A stretch of 64,000 bases of DNA from Eucommia ulmoides (GCA_016647705.1 CM028326.1:5580001-5644000); one strand, 5' to 3'. Positions 23,695-36,910 are shown, numbered from the stretch's first letter. Numbers and translations: made by a program. The notes: a model not told the origin generated them from the sequence alone.

Positions 23695-24884
23695 CAAGGT
23701 TTTAAATATCGGCCGTTACGTACCGTAACGGCCAATTCGTATCGGAAATTGAACCCTCCGATACCGTTACAGGGTTGATTCCGGGGTCTAGGGACGATTC
23801 GCACCGTATCGGGCCGTTACGAACCGATACGGTGCTGTAACAGCCGTTACTGAGGCCGTTACGGCCGTTACAGCCATTACGGCCGTTATAGCTCTATTTT
23901 TAGGTCCGACACCCATGTGAGCTCTAGTTTTTCAGCTTTCTTCAGAGAATCTTCCATATAATTGAGCAGAGGTGAAGAAAAAAATAGTAGAAGACAAAAA
24001 AAAACTTACTAATTAGCAGAAAATCAAAGAGCTCCTCGCCAAAAGTTGAGATATCAATCGCGGCATCGCCAAACCCTAACAGAAACAACTCGTCGCCAAA
24101 CATAGCTCTCGCCGTTGCCGGAGACGTCACAGTCGCAGCTCTCTCTGTCACGTCACAGCTCCTCGTCTTCGCCTCACTCCGTTCGTCTCTCTCTCTCTCT
24201 CTTTCCAGCCCATTTGGGCGTGTGAGTGAGTGTGTCGATTGATTTGGGTGGGTCATGGGTGTGTTTGGTTGATAATTAGGGGGGTTTGGAAATAATATTG
24301 ATTTATAAAATGATAAATGGCTTGTTTACAATTTAGTCCTAAAATTTTCTAACTTTTATTTTTATAGCATTTTTTTTTGTCATTATTATTTATGACATTA
24401 TATGTATAACTATATATATAATGGTTAATTTAGTGTTAATTATGATTTTAGTAAATAGTATGAATTATGCCGACGCCGACTATGAAGAGTCTGAGCGCAA
24501 TTCGTTTTGGTATTGATAATTTTATGAGTGTATTATTTTTGTAATATGATGTAGAAGTACAATTTACTCTTTTATTATGTTTGTGTAATATATTTTTATT
24601 AAGTATTGTGTGCATCATCTTATTCTTTTAAGATTGTTAAGTATGACGGTTTTTCGTCTTTTTTTGTCTTTATTCCGTTGTATATAACCCTAAAATATCA
24701 TAATACCTATTATAATGTGTTTATTAAAGGTTAAATGAGTAAAACAATTACTCTTATTGAGTTTTTGAGGATGTTCTGATGATTTTAATAAATTCACGAC
24801 CGTTACGGACAAACCGATACTCCCGAAACCGTTACACCGCGACCGTTATCGTTACGTAATCCGATACCGCGATTTAAAACCTTG
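23695..24884. mobile_element. Non-autonomous hAT element
   Basis: Both ends carry the inverted repeat CAAGGTTTTAAAT. The 8-bp sequence CCTACTAG is duplicated exactly on either side (23687-23694 and 24885-24892), as hAT transposases produce. Subterminal regions are packed with CCGTTACGG-like palindromic motifs, at least eight on the left and several on the right, plausible transposase binding sites. No transposase is present. The centre (about 23935-24260) is GC-richer with an AAACCCTAA motif and a CT microsatellite, resembling a plant gene leader, possibly captured. Confidence 0.92.
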
Positions 24885-25300
24885 CCTACTAGCCATTCTT
24901 TTAAAGGACCATTCGAACTTCTATTCTCAACTTCTATTTTCCATTTATGTGTGACTCATTAAGTTCATATTAAAAGATGAACAACAAAATTAATTAATTA
25001 AAATTGGAATAATTTTAAATTTATCCCTATAAAAAATAATTCAATTATGATATTTTCACTAACTATGAGTGATGTTTACCCACATATCACAATTATATCG
25101 AGTTGATAGGAATTTCACTCAGAGAACCTCAGCAGTATTTTTCGTGCTATTTGATATTTCTATCTTTTTGTTTCCAAAAGAACCAATAAGGTACAAATTA
25201 AAGCTAAGAAGCCCTATTTCAATCATATTATTTGATCGATAATATAATTCATTTATGACACTAATTAGAATTTCATCCCAATTATCATACTGAGTTTTTA

Positions 25301-25810
25301 TGTTGGGATTTTATCCTATTAGATCTAAATCTAAAACACATAACAATATCATGTTACATTACCAAGAGTTCAACGTACATATAAACTACATACCTGAATC
25401 TATTACGATCAACTGACTTCTGATGCGAAATCCTGTGATAGTCGATCACGAGTTAAACACGGATCGAGCGGGTACGTAGCCTTCTTCAACCAAAACTCCG
25501 GAGTTTCTCACAGGGATTTCGATTCTCTTCTAGATGGGGAGAAGAGAGCTGTCAAGTCATTTTGGTGTGTTGGGGACCATAACCCTAGCATATTCTTCTT
25601 TATATAGGGTGTGATTAGGGTTCCCATAATCCCCTAATCACCTCAACAGTTTTCGGTATCTACATATTCAACCTATATTCTTTTGAGTAGTCTATATGCT
25701 TACACAAATTAATTAGATCACTTAATTTAGCCCATTAAATTTAAATAGCAAACATAATTGTAATATAATATGTTGCCCAAAATTAGATTAGGAAATAAAA
25801 TTTTCTAACA
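25301..25810 (-). repeat. 3' LTR of the Copia element
   Basis: This copy aligns along its whole length with 31763-32273. On its internal side a purine tract (minus strand AAGTGGGAGAT at 25821-25811) forms the polypurine primer. Confidence 0.92.
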
Positions 25811-26237
25811 ATCTCCCACTTGGGTTATATATTATCCCTGAAACAATTATATCACAAAAGTCTTTAGGCGCGCATCCATATGCTATTTATCCTTAGATTT
25901 CTCTTTAAATAATCTGGTTCATCTCATATACTAGTAATGGAATTACTGCAGCTTATATCACAATACAGTCGTGACTAAACCACGATGATCACCATACTAA
26001 TATATTCAATGACATAGATCAAATGTGGATGTGTAGCATAAAAATTACATACAATGTGATCTTAGACATGCCTATTTTCAACTGGTCCAACTTTAGTCTT
26101 TAGCGAGATCAATCCAAAGTCCTTATTACAACGCAAACATTATAAACAAAATAAAATAAACCATCAACTTTATTCTACAGAAACCTTAAACAATCCAATG
26201 TTCAAAGCAAATCATATAGAACAAAAAAATACTTCCA

Positions 26238-27819
26238 CTAAACCAAGGTATCATCAGAAATAACACTCATGTGAGCGGTGTGCTCATGAAAAACTTTAGG
26301 GGTTAAACCCTTGGTTAATGGGTCTGCTAGCATAAAATATGTCCCTATATGTTCTATAGCAATCTGTTTATCCTGAACTCTCTCATTAACAACTAGAAAC
26401 TTGATGTCAATAAATTTTGACTTCGTCGAGCTTCTGTTGTTGTTGGAGTAAAGAACCGTTGAATTATTGTCATAATAAATTTTCAATGGCCTTTCAATGC
26501 CATTTACCACACGCAGCCCAATGACAAAGTTCCGCAACCATATTCCATGATTGGAAGCCTCATAGCAAGCAATGAACTCCGCTGCCATAGTTGAAGAAGC
26601 TATGAGAGTCTGCTTAGTAGATAGCTCCTCCGGCCAGCATAAAAATATAACCTAATGTGGAGCGCCTACTATCATGGCATCCAGCAAAATTGGAGTCAGA
26701 GAACCCGATGATCTCCAAACTGTCTGATCTCTGATAAGTGAGCATGTAGTCTTTTGTTCTCCTCAAATAACGCATCACGTGTTTGGCTGTCTTCTAATGT
26801 TGCATGCCTGGATCACTCAAGTATCTACCCAAAACTCTCACTATAAATACTATGGCGGGGCGAGTACAAGCTTGAGCGTACATTAGACTCCCTATTGTCG
26901 ACGCATAAAGAATCTTCTACATCTCCTTTCTTTCAAGGTCATTATTGGGGCATTGATTGAGACTAAACTTTTCTCCTTTAGCTATGGGCGTATCTCATGG
27001 TTTACTTTCTTTCATGCCGAATTTACTTAGAATCTTATCGATATAGCCCTTTTGTGATAACCCAAGGATACCTCGTGAGCGATCTCTCAGTATCTGGATA
27101 CCTAATACAAAAGAGGCGTTACCAAGATCATTCATTTCGAATTTCTTCGTCAGAAATTTCTTACTTTCGTGCAATAAGCCTATATCGTTGCTTGCGAGCA
27201 GAATATTATCGACATATAATATCAGGAAGATATATTTACTCCCACTGAACTTGTGATATACACAATCATCAACAACATTCACCTCAAAACCGTATAAAGT
27301 GATGACTTGATGAAACTTGTGATACCATTGACGGGAAGCTTGTTTGAGACCATAAATAAATTTCTTTAATTTACAGACCAAAGATTTTGGATCTCCTGTT
27401 ACAAGGTTTTCTGGCTGTACCATATAGATTATCTCGGCAATCTCTCCATTGAGAAACGCAGTCTTAATATCCATCTGATGCAGCTCTGGATCAAAATGAG
27501 CCACTAGTGCCATTATAATTCTAAAAGAGTCTTTCGAAGATACTGGAGATAAAATCTATTTGTAGTCTATGCCTTCCTTTTGAATAAAGCCTTTGGCGAC
27601 AAGATGAACTTTATATCTCTCTATATTACCCTTTGAATCTATCTTGGTTTTATATATCCATTTACAACCAATGGGCTTCGCACCTTCAGGTAACTTGACG
27701 AGATCCCAAACGTCATTGTCTTTCATAGATTTCAACTCGTCCTTCACGGCATCGATCCAATTTTGAGAGTTAGAACTGTGCATAGCTTGACAGAATGAGA
27801 TAGGGTTATCCTCTGTCAA
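26238..27819 (-). pseudogene. Copia reverse transcriptase / RNase H region (broken)
   Basis: RT begins with WIDAVKDELKSMKDNDVWDL and GCKWIYKTKIDSKG, breaks, then continues (27513-26995) with HQMDIKTAFLNGEI and the catalytic motif, here YVDNILLAS instead of YVDDM-type, so the second catalytic Asp is Asn. RNase H follows after further stops (26588-26238: AAEFIACYEASNHGIWLRNF, YYDNNSTVLYSNN, HIGTYFMLADPLTKGL). A short deletion near 26625 removes bases between the GGAISW-type block and the conserved KQT. No active RT can be made. Confidence 0.9.
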
Positions 27820-27969
27820 ACCAACGCCATCCTCATGTTCTTGGAGAAAGACGATATATTAATTCAAAATCGCACTTCTCATCTCCATAGTGGATCTCCT
27901 TAAAGGCACTTCTTGAGGTTGTTGAGTTTGTTCCACAGGTTGTCTTTGAGGAAAAATCTCATTGTTGTC

Positions 27970-28896
27970 TTATTCTGGAACAATGTCAAGAATGGGAGCC
28001 TGAGCCTGAATATCGTTATCTAGAACTGGAATGGTGTCTTGCACAGTAATAGGTATAGAGACATGATCACTGTCAATAATATGTTTCCCTTCGAAGAAAA
28101 CTGTGTCTTGAACGACGATAGGTACGGAGACCTGATCACTGTCAATAGCAGATTCTTTTTCAAAGATAACATTCCTTATATTTCCTTCCCCTTCAAACTC
28201 AACACCATCAAGGAATCTGACATTTTCCGTTTTAAATAAGGATCCTGATGTGGGATCGTAAAACTTGTAGTCCCGAGAGCGTTCAGCATAACCAACAAAA
28301 TAACAGATAATCGTTCTTGAGTCTAGTTTTCTTTCATGTGACCCATAAGGCTGTGCCTTAGTTGGACAACCCCAAATGTGCAAATGCCTAATGTTAGGCT
28401 TCTTGCCTATCCAAAGCTCATAAGGGGTTTTGCCAACTGCTTCGTTGGGTTCCCCGTTAAGGATGTATACCGCAGTCTTTAAAGTTTCTCCCCAAAGCGA
28501 CTCTGGTAAGGGAGAATGACTAATCATACTCCTTACCATATCCTTAAGAGTCCGATTTCGTCGCTCTGCAACACCGTTCATGTTAGGTTTGCTCGACATT
28601 GTGTATTGCGGAACAATTCTACACTCATTGAGAAAAATCGCGAAGGGTCCTGGACGTTGTTGTTCTGATCCGTCATTTCTCCCATAGTATTTACCACCAC
28701 GGTCTGATCTGACAGCCTTAATTTTCTTTCCAAGATGAAGTTCAACTTCATCTTTGAAAGATTTGAATGCGTCCAAAGATTCAGATTTCTCATGAATCAA
28801 ATATAGGTACCCATAACTAGAGTAATCGTCTATGAGCGTAATAAAATATCGTTGCCCATTCCATGAAGCCATAGGGAATGGACTACAGATATCCAT
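27970..28896 (-). pseudogene. Copia integrase region
   Basis: This segment of 308 codons covers the integrase catalytic core: [18 protein letters not shown] with the first Asp, [12 protein letters not shown] with the second Asp, and [14 protein letters not shown] with the catalytic Glu. The C-terminal [23 protein letters not shown] and [16 protein letters not shown] blocks follow. The D-D-E residues look preserved. The His-Cys zinc domain just upstream (around 28900-29090) is interrupted by stops, so the protein is not functional as it stands. Confidence 0.9.
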
Positions 28897-29093
28897 ATGA
28901 ATTAGTTCTAAGACATCTGTAGTTCTCTCGGTACCTAACTTCCTTTCGTTTGTTTATTTCCCTTTGATGCACTCAATACAGACTTGAAAGTCTGTTAAAT
29001 CTAATGGTTCAAGAATTCCATCTGACGCAAGTCTCTGAATTCTCTATTTAGATATATGATCTAAGCGCTTGTGCCATAAAATGACGGAATAGA

Positions 29094-30333
29094 TTATTGA
29101 TAGAGACTTAGATTATCAATAAAAGAACCGAAACCAATAAAATTTGAATATTGATAGAGACTTAGATTATTATTTTCGAAAGAACAATTAAAACCTGATT
29201 TGTCCAAACTAGAAATAGAAATCAAATTTCGTTTAATAGACGGTACAACAAATGTCTCATACAAATCCAAACAAAATCCGATTTTCAATCGTAATCTGAA
29301 AGTTTCTATAGCTTCCACCGTAACTTTCTTGTCATCGCCCATAAAAATGAATCTTTCAGCATCACTTGATGGTCGACTTCACAGGTAATCCTGCGTAGTC
29401 ATACTTATATGAGTAGTAGTACCAGAATCTACCCACCAAGTATTCATAGGAACAGAAGCAAAATTAACTTCAGAACAAACCAAAGTTAGAGGCATACCCT
29501 TCTTAGCACGCCAAGCGGCGTACTTGGAACACTCATTTTTCATGTATCCCGTCTTCTTGCAGAAGAAGTAGGTAAAAACCTCATCCTGCTTATTTTGTTT
29601 CTTCTGTTGAGAAGATCCTTTCGCAACAACCTCAACTCTTTTCTTTTTCTTGCTTTGAGTGTTCAAAACCAAGTAAGCACTTTCAGTATTCTCTCGTTGT
29701 TGTCTCTCTTTTTCTTGTACACAATGAGATATAAGCTCATTGAGGGACCATTTGTCTTTCTGAGTATTATAACTCACTTTGAATTGCCCAAAGTGTGTAG
29801 GAAGAGAGATCAAAACTAAATGCACGAGTAAGTCATCAGACAGCTCTAACTTTAGTACCTTTAATTTCGATGCAAGATTAGACATCTCCATGATGTACTC
29901 CCTTATGTTCCCTTTACCTTTATACTTCATCGTGACAAGTTTACCTAGAAGGTTACTCGCCTCCCACTTTTTTTTTTTAGCAAAAAATTGCTCAATTTTC
30001 TCAAGGAACTTCTTGGCATTCTTGCTCTCAACAATAGAGCCCCGAAATGCTTCCGGAATGGAGCGTTTCATAATCATCAAGCACATCTGATTGGATCGAT
30101 TCCACTTTTCTATTTTAATCTCATTGAGGTTTTTCAGAGTAGAAGTGGGTCGTTCCTCCTATAGTGTTTGATCCAAATCCATACAACCGAGAACAATTTT
30201 TTACGATTTCTTTCCAGACCTTGAAGTTCGTCCCTTTCAGCATTGGGATGTTGCTGATTTGGGTAAAAACATTCGGTGCATTAGCAATAGAAACTGTATA
30301 GAGAACAAAATAAACAAGCACACATTTAGGCAT
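29094..30333 (-). pseudogene. Copia gag, protease and pre-integrase region (broken)
   Basis: Reading starts near 30333 with IPMLKGTNFKVWKE, then shifts frame. A 235-codon segment (30086-29379) carries the gag core (NLLGKLVTMKYKGKGNIREY, KDKWSLNELISHC). The zinc knuckle is degraded: FFCKKTGYMKNEC has Phe for the first Cys and Tyr for the His. The protease active site reads WWVDSGTTTH. A stop then precedes the pre-integrase part (29342-29094, FVVPSIKRNLISISSLDKSG). Gag would coat the RNA and protease would mature the polyprotein; neither can be complete here. Confidence 0.9.
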
Positions 30334-30439
30334 GTCATATAATAATAAAACTAGACATGACCAATTAAACCAAATTTGGAGACCTATCTCAAGATACCTA
30401 GCACAATATTAATTCATAGTTTTTGGACAGAGAAATTAA

Positions 30440-31140
30440 CTGTAATTGACACTCTTAGTGCAGGAATCAAATGCTGATAATAGGTCTTGTCAAACAATAA
30501 GTCTTCCTTTGGGCCGACTTATTGTTCACATAGAAACTTGATAATCATCACACATTTATTCTCACAGGTATGTTTATTATTTGGTCAAACAATAACCTTC
30601 ATTTGGGCTGATTATTGATCGCATAAAAAATAATCATACTAATCTTAAACAATGTTTATTATTTAGTTAAATGACAACCTTCATTTGAGCCGGTTATGGT
30701 TCGCATAAATGACAAACATTAATATTCATTATTCGGCCAAACAATAGTTTTTCTTTGGGCCGGTTATTGCTCGCATATATAATAAACATTTATATCTCAA
30801 TATCTCAAAATAAAATATATTTAAATCCTTTTAAATTATTTCAAGATACAAGATTTTAATAGTCGACCGTCCTTAAGGTCTGTTGATCAAATGCCATGCA
30901 ACGAATTAAAGTTTCCGATGTTGGACATTCAAATGGTTAACTAATTCTTTAAGATTGCAATGACCCAATTTGTCTTTAATCCATCAGTTGACTGATCAGT
31001 CACCCAAAAATGGGATCCTGAATCTATCAGTCGACTGATCGGTCATCCAAAAATGGGATCCTGAATCCATCGGCCGACTGATTAGTCCTAAAAAAAAAAA
31101 ACATCATGAATTCATCAGTCGATTGATTGGTCAATTTTGA
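30440..31140 (-). repeat. Tandem repeats in the Copia 5' leader
   Basis: Two repeat sets lie between the primer site and gag. At 30480-30790 about four units of 70-80 bp share GGTCAAACAATAA, CTTCATTTGGGC and TTATTG-TCGCATA. At 30975-31130 three to four units of about 60 bp share ATCAGTCGACTGATCGGTCA and AAAAATGGGATCCTGAAT, each holding a short palindrome around GTCGAC. Part of the second motif recurs once near 31480. Confidence 0.75.
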
Positions 31141-31748
31141 CCACGATTAAATCCTATTTAGAAAAAACTTAAAACATGAAAGTTATATATCTTGTTTTTA
31201 CATTTCCATAGAATTTTGAATCACCTCAATCGGAGTTTGTATGGAAACGTTATGCCCAAAATACAAACGCTAGTCAAAACTGTCCGAATGCAGTAAATTC
31301 AAGCCCGATTTTGACCTAGATTCAATTCGATTCTGGAAAAACTCAAAACATAAAAGTTGTAGATATATTTTTGAGATTTTCACAAAATTTTGAATCACTT
31401 CAATCAGAGTTCGTATGAAAAAGTTATGGCTGAAATACGAACACCTATCAAACAGTCCGAACCGTCTCTGAATCCATCAGTCGACCGACATATTCAGATC
31501 TGGTTCGTCTCTTTCATCTTTGCGGCGGAAAAACCCTAAAACATCCAAAATTTAGGATTTTTCCTTCCTTAGATCCATAGTATTTAAAAGAAATCACATA
31601 GATAATGCAAAACACGCAATAAACCTTAATGTTTTCTCCCATTATTTTCACAAACATGCCAACAATAATGGAGAAAACACAAACTCTAAAAATTCAACGA
31701 ACTTGAAAAAAAAAAACTCAAGAACCCTAGTGATTTAACATGAAGTAG

Positions 31749-31760
31749 GCTCTGATATCA
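31749..31760 (-). other. Copia primer binding site
   Basis: The minus strand reads TGATATCAGAGC two bases after the LTR end, one mismatch from the usual TGGTATCAGAGC site for initiator tRNA-Met. Confidence 0.85.
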
Positions 31761-31762
31761 CT

Positions 31763-32273
31763 TGTTGGGATTTTATCCCGTTAGATCTAAATCTAAAACA
31801 CATAACAATATCATGTCAAATCACCAAGAGTTCAATGTACACGTAAATTACGTACCTGGATCCATTATGATCAACTGACTTCTGATGCGGAATCCTGTGA
31901 CAATCGATCACGAGATAAATACGGATCGAGCGGGTACGTGACCTTCCTCAACCAAAACTCCGGAGTTCCTCACAGGGATTTCAATTCTCTTCCAGATGGG
32001 GAGAAGAGAGCCGTCAAGTCGTTTTGGTGTGTTGGGGACCATAACCCTAGCAAATTCTTCTTTATATAGGGTGTGATTAGGGTTCCCATAATTTCCTAAT
32101 CACCCCAACAATTTTCAGTATCTACACATTCAACCCACATTCTTTGGAGTAGTTTACGGGTTTACACAAATTAATTAGATCATTTAATTTAGCTCATTAA
32201 ATTTAAATAGTAAACATAATTGTATTAATAATATGTTGCCTAAAATTAGATTAGGAAATAAAATTTCCTAACA
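31763..32273 (-). repeat. 5' LTR of the Copia element
   Basis: This copy lies upstream in the direction of transcription. It contains AACCCTA motifs and a TATATAAAG box (minus strand, about 32068), which would drive the element. Confidence 0.92.
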
Positions 32274-32278
32274 TTTTA

Positions 32279-33950
32279 TTCAAATTATATATTAAAATCA
32301 ATCACATAGGACACATCCCTCTTTGCTGAGAGCGATAAGTCATTTTTTGCATACTCAAATAGTTACTCATGTTTCACTATAACAAATAAATACCTTTAAA
32401 GTTTTATAATTAGAAGATAACACTTAGTATTATCAAAGTATAGGAGCGCATATATGTGATTATCTAGTAACTTAAGTCTAAATATCACAAGTACCATAAA
32501 AACTTCGACATTCCATTTTTGACACTGAGCAAAACGACCAAGTGTGATATCTAGGATAATCACGTTCAAGTTACTACAAACTAGTAAGACTATTTGTGGA
32601 TTTTTTATTGTCTTGCACGAATGGTTATGAGACTAACTATTTGTAAAGAGAAAACACTCCACAAAGTAGTCTAAATTGTTAAAAACCTGTTTTAGCAATT
32701 TTATGATTTTATCTTACTATGAATATTTAGAACATAAGTTACCAAAACGACTATTATCTCATTCATTTTAATTATCATTAAAATATAATACATTTTTAAC
32801 GTAATATGCAGGATTCTATAGCAATATGATATAATAAAGAATAATATCTCAAATACCTTTCACTTAATAATACTTGAGATGATAATTTTATAGGAACAGT
32901 TACTAAATGATAAAAACATGATTGACTTTAAGACTAATATCCAATACCACATGCTTATTTTTTTATTTTTTATTTTTGGCAAAACACTACTTATAAAAAA
33001 CAAATACGCAAAAAACATTAATTAAAATTGACGTTCCAAAAATGCTCATTATAAAAACAAAGAAAAAATCAAATTGATTCTTAAAACACATTCACCAATT
33101 ATCCAGATCTTATAAAGTTCCCTCCCCCAACGCAGTTTTATACAAACATGTGAACGCTACTGGTGGCTCCAAAACCACCAACCCCATCTCTCCCCATATA
33201 TCTAGTTCTTTCAAGCTTCTCCCTCGGTTCAGTTCCCCACTACCATCGACTCCACCACAATAGGCCACAACAACCACTGCGGTGCCACATCACGACCCTA
33301 TATCTATCTTTATTTCTTACCTCCACTACATCGCACGGTTAAAACAATATCACACAAGTGCCAACAACCACTACGCAAGTACCACCTCGTAGCCACATCA
33401 CACAGTTGCCTTCGATTTGGCCATTTCAACGAATTAACCGAACCAAACGTGGCCAAATTTAGTTTCTATCTAGCCACATCACGCGGTTGCCTTCGATCAT
33501 GCACGCTTACCACCGGATCTAATAATGGTGGCAATGTTTTGTAGAAAGAGAACTTCTAATATTGATGGTGGTGGTCAGTGGTGATGTCATGGGATGATAG
33601 CCGGTGCTCTTCTGGTGGAATCAACAGTGGTGTGTAGGTCACCAGTGGTGGGAAGGGGGAGGAGCCAAAATATAGAGAAAGAGAAAGACAAAGAGCCTTC
33701 ACATAGATAGAGAAAAAAAATAAATTAAAGATAATTTTGAAATATTAAATTTAGATTATTATTTTTTTTTTTAATATTTTTTGTTATAAATAGTATTTTC
33801 TTAAAGTTTTTATTGAGCCTATGGCATATTTGAATTTATTTTATGAAAACATGGGTACTAAGTTTTCCTAATAAACAAAACAATAACCAAACATCACCCT
33901 CTTTACAAGTGTAAAAACCCATCCCTGGAAAATCAAGCCATCTATACTCA
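32279..33950. other. AT-rich intergenic DNA with a dispersed CCACCAC/GGTGGT repeat
   Basis: The first 800 bases show no feature. About 33120-33680 is GC-richer and contains repeated ACCACTAC-type phrases followed by ATTGATGGTGGTGGTCAGTGGTGATG. The same order and wording recur at 57290-57760, with a shorter match at 55500-55590, so this is a dispersed element. I see no gene. Confidence 0.55.
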
Positions 33951-34134
33951 AATATGGTAAATTATACATCCAAAAAACCATTAAAATCAAACAAAAATTG
34001 GGTAAAAAAAAAAGTAGAAAATATTAATAATTATATAACAACGACAAAACCAATTTCCCCATCTTGGAGAAAACACATCAGATGGACAATTACAGTGTCC
34101 TTCATCCTCTCCGTTGTTTCTGAATCCGATGAAA

Positions 34135-36874
34135 TCAGTCCTCATCAGATGAAGTTTCTCCGGGCATGCCAAAGTCATCAGGGACGCTGCTATCGTCCTA
34201 CATTGCAGACGACAAAGTTCATTTGAGCCAAAAAAAAAAATAACAAGTACAGAAAGAGAAATTGCCCCAGAAAAGTCGTTCTTACCGGCATCTTGTTCCA
34301 GTTCTTCAGCTTGGAATTTGTTAGCATATAGTTATCACGTAATGGTGCCCATGCAGGACCTTCAGAAGCCGCCTGCATAAAAACCATGATGTAAGAAATT
34401 TTAACTTTAAATTTGCACCATATGAGCCATATATGTCTCTGCGCCCATGTGTACTAGTAATTACATGTTGCTAAAGGCACGTTTTAATATTATTTTTATA
34501 AAAATATAATTTAAATTTATAATTTTAAAATATAATTAACAAATGAGAATTAAAATCATGAATAAAAAGGATAAAATCTCTCCAAATATATTTAACCTAG
34601 CAGATAAAAATAATTGAGATTTATTCTATATCTCCTCTAATAAATCTAAACCGTAGTATATATCCCGCGCCCAAAGGCATTAATTTTAAGGGTCATTGAT
34701 TGATGGATCCTAAAACGGTACCAAAACTACTAAATGATCCCAATATTTTTCAAGTGAACACCACGAACCTTTTGGAAGATACGGACAGATTTGCTCTCAT
34801 TAACTGACGTTACATTCTATATTGACCGCTCAAAATTTTCCCATAATATCTATTCCTAAAATTATGCAGTTACCACATTTAATTAAAGTAAAAACTCTTG
34901 TAACTAATCAAACGACTAATCAAGTTTGTTTTGTTATTTTGTTAATTAAATTACACAACCGTGATTGTCTGTTTTAGAGCTTCAAAATGACACAATTATA
35001 TTTTTGCAACAAAATAACATAATCCATGTTGAATTCAACTTGTTAAAATGACTGTCAAAATAAAAAAATTGTCATTCACAACTATGTTGAATTCAACGTG
35101 AAAAGGAAGATTTCGTTATTTAGTTTCTTAACAAAATCTAAATCAATGCTTTGAAAGGTATCCAACCATCCAATTGTCAAAAATGTCTCAAATGTAAAAT
35201 ATATCATGGAAATAAATTTTGTTGAGAGTTTGTTATCTAGTTTCTTAACAAATTCTAAATTAATGCTTTGAAATGTCTCCACCCATCCAATTGTCAAAAA
35301 TGTCTCAAATGTAAAATATATCAGTGTTACAAAAGGCGTTTGGGTGAGCGCCGGGCAAGCATAGATCAAGGCACAATACAAATGCCGCTGGGCTATAGGT
35401 GCGGTGAAATGCTCCTTGGGCATATTGCCCCATACTTTTGGGCGGAGCCCTGGGCATAAAAATTGGGCGAAGCCCTAGGTTTGGGGCATAAGCCTAATGT
35501 GTTTTTTCATTATTTATTTTTATTTTTAGTTTCAATAACTTAAATGTTAATTAAAATCAATTATTTGAAGATTTTAACTAAAGTAATCAGTGAACATAAC
35601 TCGAGGTACTATCAAAAAATAAAGCTAAAATATAGTTAAAGGTCTTCATATTCGCTTATTATCTCATTGGGTGATTAAATAGATATTTCTAGTGAGGATT
35701 GAACTTGCATTATTTGCTTATTTGTATTCCATTATCTTGTAGAAGTTTTCATTATTTTACTTTCTTAGTGACTTTAACATAATTTTTTTTTTTTTTGCTC
35801 TCTTATATTTTTTTTATACATGTCCTTTTTTTTTTTTACTCTCTTATATTTTTTCCTACAATATTTGTAGGTATTCTTCAATTTTTACATATTTTAAATA
35901 TTACACCCAGTGCCTCGGGGCTTACACCCTGCCCAAGATATGCCATAACTTTTAGAGAGAGAGAGAACCTTGTCAGAAGTGTCAGCCGATTGGGATGGTT
36001 TCTTCTTCAACTCTGAAAAGAAGGCTTCCTTCCTCCGTTTCTTCAATGCTGGCAAGTTGAAGAATAGGATTAGCGGCCGAAAATATGGGTTGTTACTTGG
36101 AATAATATGAAAAATTGTATAAGCACAGAGATGATCATGTAGAAAATGTCAGCAGTCATTTTGCCAATAGGCACAGTTTCTTAAAAACAACTTCTCAATT
36201 TGTCTCATATCATACACCTAGAAAAGTTGGTATGAAGGTAAACCGATGGGAAGATCCAAACTTGAAAATGAAGCATCTATTTGCATACCTTTTGCATCTT
36301 TAGATCTCAAAGGATTCAATCCTTTTTGAGCACTTTGAGCCTTGTTTACCTGTACACATACTCGGAAACATGAGTGCATATTCCGGCAACAATAGATTTA
36401 GCAGAAATAGCAAAAAAATCTAAGAAAAAATAAGCAGAAACTTCTATAATTACAGAAGAATACAGATAGGTTAGGTTTGCAAATGAACTTACAGCATTGA
36501 ATAACTTGACCACTGAAAGTCGAGCAATTAGAATGGAAACACAAAATTACGTTAGTTTAGAATGCAAAATACGATTCAAAAAGTTGTTCCAATCATATGT
36601 CAATTGAAATGGATCGAACATAACAGAACAAAAATAAGTACCTCCTTTTGTAGCAACTCCTATGAGAAACTTTTCGTGCGAGTCCAAATAATTAGCAGGC
36701 TTCACATGCCCCTTCTCTCCAACCTTGATGTTTAAAAGGAACCAAAAAGAAAAATTATATCAATAAACAGAAGCAACCAATAGGGAAAGAAATATATCAC
36801 AATGCACACATACGTGACAAAATGCCCAGAATTTGTGTGAATGTATCTGCATGGTAATATGGATGTGCATGTGA

Positions 36875-36910
<36 letters not shown>

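Larger units (their letters stand above)
25301..32273 (-). mobile_element. Copia LTR retrotransposon, complete but inactive
   Basis: Two LTRs of about 510 bp (TGTTGGGATT to CTAACA) bound a 6.97-kb element flanked by a perfect TTTTA duplication (25296-25300 and 32274-32278). Read on the minus strand the order is 5' LTR, primer site, repeat-rich leader, gag, protease, integrase, reverse transcriptase, RNase H, polypurine tract and 3' LTR: the Copia order. I counted about 48 differences between the LTRs by eye, roughly 9%, mostly transitions. The coding region is broken in many places. Confidence 0.95.

Noticed and set aside
34640..34690. Helitron-like 3' end (ATCCCGCGCCCAAAGGCAT)
   Set aside because: The hairpin is incomplete and the terminal CTAG reads CTAC, so it cannot be supported.
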